Shown here: in pieces, positions 14,756 through 17,725 of the stretch
Position numbering within the stretch: the stretch's first letter is position 1
How the letters are laid out: every line of letters starts with the position of its first letter
Assembly: GCA_902362975.1 (NCBI GenBank)
Contig: CABIYO010000050.1
Coordinates: forward strand, 1 to 17,725
Direction of reading: 5' to 3'
Origin: Caryophanales bacterium
GTDB lineage: Bacteria; Bacillota; Bacilli; Exiguobacteriales; Exiguobacteriaceae
DNA length: 17,725 bases
Translations under genes and position numbers: made by a program
Notes under the pieces: model-generated
The model's database searches: none
Seen by the model: the letters and a program-made list of their open reading frames with translations, nothing else
What the model was told of the DNA's origin: nothing

Positions 14756-15614
14756 AGTGAATATCGCGTTTTTGGAAATTCCCGCCTTTGACCTCTGTCA
14801 CCTCATACACGACGACGAACGCTTTCGGGTCGACATCGTCGATGATGTCTTTGATTTTTCGTTCTTCGAGCCGGTTGATGACACACGTGATTTCGTAATA
14901 ACTTTCTTTGGAATATGCTCCTTGAATTTGATTCAACGTGGCGTTTCGTCCGAGACGGTCCCGAATCTTCTCGACCATCTCCTGCGGTTCACTCGTGATG
15001 ATTTTGAACGTCTTCGCCCCGCTCAGTCCCTCTTCGACGATATGAATCACTTTCGAGGCGATGAAGTAGGCGATGGCGGACAGGACCGCTCCTTGAAGAC
15101 CAAACACCGTCGAGACAACGATAAAGACGAACGTATTTAAAAATAAAATCAAATCACTCGTACCGAACGGCAATTTACGGGATAACAGGACCGCCAACAT
15201 GTCGATACCGTCAAGCGCTCCCCCGTTGCGAAGCGAAATCCCCATTCCGAACCCGAGGATGATCCCACCGACCACCGTGATGAGGAGCGCATCCCCTTCG
15301 ATGATAGTCGGAACATGGTGCATAATGACCGTACCGACAGACAAAGACGCAATCCCGGTGACTGAAAGGATGGCGAAGCTCTTCCCGATTTGTTTATAAC
15401 CGAGATAGACAAACGGAATATTCAATACCCCGATGAAAATACCGAGCGGCAGTCCCGTCAGTTGTGACCCGACAATACTGATCCCAGTGACGCCCCCGTC
15501 CGAAACGTTATTCGGAATGAGGACCGATTCCAATCCATACGCCGCGATGAGTCCCCCGATGATGTTCATCATCATTTGAAACGCCATCAACCACGTTTTG
15601 TTTTCTCGTTTCAT
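14754..15614 (-). CDS. YitT family membrane protein (DUF161 + DUF2179)
   Basis: The protein has 286 residues. The N-terminal part (about 8-200) has around six membrane helices and the family marks GLESVLIPNNVSDGGVTGIS, NIPFVYLGYKQIGKSF and LRNGGALDGIDMLAVLLS. The C-terminal part (about 210-280) is the soluble DUF2179 domain, with CVINRLEERKIKDIIDDVDPKAFVVVYEV. Such proteins are common in Firmicutes in many copies; their transport role is unproven. ATG 15614 follows GGAGG by 8 bases; the earlier ATG at 15629 is part of that ribosome site. It is divergent from a second family member at 15792. Confidence 0.92.
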   Translation of the reverse strand: MKRENKTWLMAFQMMMNIIGGLIAAYGLESVLIPNNVSDGGVTGISIVGSQLTGLPLGIFIGVLNIPFVYLGYKQIGKSFAILSVTGIASLSVGTVIMHHVPTIIEGDALLITVVGGIILGFGMGISLRNGGALDGIDMLAVLLSRKLPFGTSDLILFLNTFVFIVVSTVFGLQGAVLSAIAYFIASKVIHIVEEGLSGAKTFKIITSEPQEMVEKIRDRLGRNATLNQIQGAYSKESYYEITCVINRLEERKIKDIIDDVDPKAFVVVYEVTEVKGGNFQKRDIH

Positions 15615-15658
15615 CCTATAGACCTCCATCCATTGTTCAACAACCTTTTTAGCCTAAC

Positions 15659-15686
15659 ATAATACAATACCAAAATAAATTATCAA
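15659..15686 (-). promoter_or_regulatory. SigA-type promoter of the first yitT-family gene
   Basis: On the minus strand TTGATA (15681-15686), a 16-base spacer and TATTAT (15659-15664), about 45 bases before the start codon. Confidence 0.65.
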
Positions 15687-15737
15687 GAATCATCTATCCA
15701 TTCTGAATATTCATGTCCGATTCTCTGTCGTAAATGA

Positions 15738-15764
15738 TTGTCGGTTCGTATCATTTGTTATACT
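15738..15764 (+). promoter_or_regulatory. possible extended -10 promoter of the second yitT-family gene
   Basis: TGTTATACT (15756-15764) is an extended -10. TTGTCG (15738-15743) lies 15 bases upstream of the hexamer, a short spacer that the TGn element may compensate. It lies 27 bases before the ATG. Confidence 0.5.
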
Positions 15765-15791
15765 TAAGAAAATGGAAAGGGGGCACTATAT

Positions 15792-16706
15792 ATGCAGCGT
15801 ACACCTATGCCTTCCCCGACACCGGAGGAAGTGCAGCGCTTAAGGCGGGAACATAATCCGATCAAGGCTTCTGAACTGTTTGTAAAAGTCGTCCTTTTGC
15901 TGCTTGGCTCCCTCGTCTTTGCCGTCGGCTTGGAGGCGTTCCTCGTACCGAATCAAATCATCGACGGTGGTATCGTCGGTGTCTCGATCATCGTGTCGTA
16001 CTTGACGGAGACGAAGCTCGCGATTTGGCTCGTCCTCTTCAACTTGCCGTTCATCTACTTCGGGTATCGGCAAATCGGGAAGACGTTTGCCGTCGTCACG
16101 TTGACGGCCATCCTGCTCATGTCGGCCTTCACCATCGCCCTGCATGACATCAAACCGTTCACAGACGACCTTCTATTGTCGACCGTCTTCGGTGGCTTCT
16201 TACTCGGTACCGGCATCGGGCTCGTCATCCGGGCAGGAGGGTCGCTCGACGGAACGGAGATCCTCGCCGTCGCCTTCACGAACCGGTTGCCGTTCTCCGT
16301 CGGGGAGATCGTCATGTTTTTCAATATCTTCATCCTCGGGACGGCCGGATTCGTCTTCAGTTGGGACCGGGCCATGTATTCCCTTCTCACCTATTTCATC
16401 GCCTTCAAGACAATCGATGTCGTCCTAGAAGGGATCGATCAGTCGAAAGCAGCCTGGATCATCACGTCCGCACCAGACGATATCGGACAGGCCATCATGG
16501 ACCGGCTCGGTCGAGGCGTAACGTATCTTCATGGAGAAGGCGCCTACACGGGTGACGGAAAGAAAGTCGTCTTCACGGTCATCAGTCGACTCGAAGAGAC
16601 GAAACTGAAAGACATCCTCGATGACTATGACGAGAAAGCGTTCCTCGCCATCGGCAACATTCACGACGTCCGTGGCGGTCAGTTCAAGAAGAAAAACATT
16701 CACTAA
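15792..16706 (+). CDS. YitT family membrane protein (DUF161 + DUF2179), second copy
   Basis: A 304-residue paralogue of the divergent neighbour, with the same order of marks: LEAFLVPNQIIDGGIVGVS, NLPFIYFGYRQIGKTF, IRAGGSLDGTEILAVAF, and a C-terminal DUF2179 domain with VISRLEETKLKDILDDYDEKAF. Both copies end in a GG-F-K/R-IH tail. It differs by an extra polar N-terminal segment (about 1-28, with PTPEEVQRLRREHN) before the first helix. The ribosome site is AAAGGGGG, 8 bases from the ATG. It is monocistronic, ending in a shared bidirectional terminator. The transported or sensed compound is unknown. Confidence 0.92.
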   Translation: MQRTPMPSPTPEEVQRLRREHNPIKASELFVKVVLLLLGSLVFAVGLEAFLVPNQIIDGGIVGVSIIVSYLTETKLAIWLVLFNLPFIYFGYRQIGKTFAVVTLTAILLMSAFTIALHDIKPFTDDLLLSTVFGGFLLGTGIGLVIRAGGSLDGTEILAVAFTNRLPFSVGEIVMFFNIFILGTAGFVFSWDRAMYSLLTYFIAFKTIDVVLEGIDQSKAAWIITSAPDDIGQAIMDRLGRGVTYLHGEGAYTGDGKKVVFTVISRLEETKLKDILDDYDEKAFLAIGNIHDVRGGQFKKKNIH

Positions 16707-16711
16707 ACGTG

Positions 16712-16764
16712 AAATCCCCTATAACCGCTGGACCATCATCGCCAACGGTTATAGGGGATTTTTT
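16712..16764. terminator. bidirectional intrinsic terminator
   Basis: A perfect 16-bp stem (16712-16727 with 16746-16761) has an 18-base loop and T runs on both strands. It separates the converging yitT-family and diguanylate cyclase genes, and the cyclase stop codon (16763-16765) touches its edge. Confidence 0.9.
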
Positions 16765-17497
16765 ATGCGAACCGGACCTGGTCCCGTCCATTTCGTTTCG
16801 CTTCGTATAACGCTGCATCGGCCCGTTCAAACACGACCACGCTCGGCTCATTCCCAGCGATCGCCGCGCCGATGGAGACGGTCATCGGGATGCGCTCACC
16901 TTGAAATTCGAATGTCGTGTGCCGTACCGTCTGCACGATGTCTTCTGCCACCTTCGCCATGCCTTCACTACCTTCAATGACAAGCAAAAATTCTTCGCCA
17001 CCGTATCGCCCGACGAATCCAGAAGGCGGACAGCTCCGTTCCAACGTTTGTCCGATATGACGAAGTGCTGCGTCTCCAGCCAAGTGCCCATATGTATCGT
17101 TCAACTGTTTGAAATGATCGACGTCGATAACGAGTAACGTCCACGGTTTCCCGGACATTTCCAAATCGTTCATCCGTTCGAGGGTCCTGTAACGATTCGG
17201 AAGTCCCGTCAACTCATCAATGGTCGCCCGGTGCGTATGTAGGAGAAACATCCATAGGTGCGTCTCAATCTTCTTTGCGGCCCAATAGCAGATCCAGGCC
17301 CCAAAAGATAACATGAGAAAATAAGGAACAAATACATTTATAAAGACCGTCTCATTCAAACTGCCGCTCACTTGAATCAAGACGAGGAGCGCACCTAACC
17401 CGATGTAGATGGCATACCCTCTCCCTCGACGAATCGGTAAGCGTGTCATGACAAGAGAAAATAAAAAGAAGACAAGTAACAGTATTGACACTCCCAC
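16763..17497 (-). CDS. membrane diguanylate cyclase (GGDEF), 5' end altered by an adjacent insertion element
   Basis: It makes c-di-GMP from two GTP. Three hydrophobic segments (about 2-18, 28-45, 52-74) precede a complete GGDEF domain (about 90-244): DELTGLPNR (94-102), metal-binding VIDVDHFK (123-130) and the active-site loop RYGGEEF (164-170). The product-binding inhibitory site (RxxD just before the loop) is absent, being PPSG here. The start is unresolved: GTG 17497 lacks a ribosome site, while the same frame is open upstream to 17554 and reads KQKWTAFAQRLKNPIALAV, like a natural N-terminus of such a protein. It is then interrupted by an in-frame TGA at 17555-17557, at the presumed end of a TnpB element. 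The original start was probably lost or displaced by that insertion. Function may persist if GTG 17497 or readthrough from tnpB is used. Confidence 0.8.
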   Translation of the reverse strand: MGVSILLLVFFLFSLVMTRLPIRRGRGYAIYIGLGALLVLIQVSGSLNETVFINVFVPYFLMLSFGAWICYWAAKKIETHLWMFLLHTHRATIDELTGLPNRYRTLERMNDLEMSGKPWTLLVIDVDHFKQLNDTYGHLAGDAALRHIGQTLERSCPPSGFVGRYGGEEFLLVIEGSEGMAKVAEDIVQTVRHTTFEFQGERIPMTVSIGAAIAGNEPSVVVFERADAALYEAKRNGRDQVRFA

Positions 17498-17559
17498 AGC
17501 TAAAGCAATGGGATTCTTGAGTCTTTGTGCGAACGCAGTCCATTTCTGTTTTGTTCAAG

Positions 17560-17725
17560 CCTCAAGTTTAAGGGTGTGTCATCACCCCTCCTACGGCAGG
17601 ACATATAGTCCCGTAGGCACTGGTACTTTTACCATACCAGTTAGGTTGTCGTTGCAATGTTTAATGCACCAACTCTGTCTCGATGTGAGTGATACCCGCA
17701 CGCACAAGAATAGTTTCTGTTTGTC
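17560..17725 (-). mobile_element. right end of a second IS200/IS605-type element (tnpB-carrying, runs off the window)
   Basis: It contains the 3' end of tnpB and three consecutive hairpins, then changes into diguanylate cyclase sequence. The boundary near 17556-17565 (around a TTGAGG/TTGAAC motif on the minus strand) is estimated. No relation in sequence to the IscB element ends at 1-1735 is apparent, so this is an independent element. Confidence 0.7.
17560..17725 (-). ncRNA. predicted right-end (omega) RNA of TnpB
   Basis: TnpB guide RNAs overlap the 3' end of tnpB and run to the element's right end, the guide being the next bases of flanking DNA. Here hairpins occur at 17619-17641 (7 bp, ACTGGTA/TACCAGT, overlapping the stop codon), 17590-17617 (7 bp CCTACGG/CCGTAGG plus an inner GAC/GTC pair set) and 17572-17587 (5 bp GGGTG/CACCC). 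The expected guide is about 17543-17558, on the minus strand. Its 5' end is outside the window. Inferred from location and folding only. Confidence 0.55.
17641..17725 (-). CDS. tnpB: TnpB RNA-guided endonuclease, C-terminal fragment (gene continues beyond the window)
   Basis: Only the last 27 codons are inside the window. They read YSCACGYHSHRDRVGALNI followed by a short ATTT tail and a TAA stop (17641-17643). This matches the second half of the TnpB zinc finger (a C-x-C-G pair), followed by the RuvC-III motif HRDxxGAxNI with its catalytic Asp. It belongs to IS200/IS605 and IS1341-like elements. The remainder of the nuclease, including RuvC-I and RuvC-II, must lie to the right and cannot be judged. 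Its 3' end is embedded in a hairpin, as usual for tnpB. Confidence 0.8.
   Translation of the reverse strand, partial: TNRNYSCACGYHSHRDRVGALNIATTT

Noticed and set aside
14595..15140. 181-codon open frame on the plus strand
   Set aside because: It is mostly antisense to the YitT-family gene and its product is a His/Asp/Arg-rich shadow of that gene.
1..17725. CRISPR array, tRNA or rRNA genes
   Set aside because: No regularly spaced repeats and no tRNA- or rRNA-like sequences were seen on reading through; the nuclease-associated RNAs here are of the OMEGA type.

Overview
The window looks like chromosome from a motile, low-to-mid GC member of the Bacillales, possibly Exiguobacterium. This rests on strong AGGAGG-type ribosome binding sites, GTG/TTG starts, SigD-type (TAAA-N15-CCGATAT) flagellar promoters and a flaG-fliD-fliS-fliT order. 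The species assignment is inference.

Layout. (1) 1-1735: an IscB element of the IS200/IS605 kind. A full-length RuvC/HNH nuclease of 468 aa lies on the minus strand, behind a strongly folded leader that should be its omega RNA. (2) 1838-2630: a small acidic hypothetical protein and a DUF3021-like membrane protein. (3) 2629-5487: the late flagellar operon flaG-fliD-fliS-fliT (minus strand) behind a near-consensus SigD promoter. (4) 5603-6475: a free-standing LAGLIDADG endonuclease with a C-terminal DNA-binding segment, wedged between that operon and hag. (5) 6534-7868: flagellin with its own SigD promoter and a structured leader rich in GGA motifs. (6) 8116-10368: a secreted six-repeat SH3 glucosaminidase (LytD type). 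(7) 10534-11826: a chemoreceptor with no extracellular sensor domain. (8) 11949-14548: small membrane proteins, a double GNAT acetyltransferase, an anchored extracellular protein and an unrecognised helical protein. (9) 14754-16706: a divergent pair of YitT-family membrane proteins. (10) 16763-17497: a membrane diguanylate cyclase whose 5' end abuts the right end of a second IS200/IS605-type element. Only the last 27 residues of that element's TnpB (17641-17725) are inside the window.

Functionally, the centre is a motility and cell-surface block: filament, cap, chaperones, chemoreceptor, autolysin and a c-di-GMP synthase. Three separate selfish nucleases border or interrupt it (IscB, a LAGLIDADG enzyme and TnpB). 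Most genes end at clear intrinsic terminators, so transcription units can be read well. The most interesting material is the pair of RNA-guided nuclease loci. For each, the presumptive guide can be read from the flank; the TnpB guide would derive from the 5' end of the diguanylate cyclase gene. Next in interest are the homing endonuclease placed between two flagellar transcription units and the hag leader. I did not find a clearly new multi-gene system.
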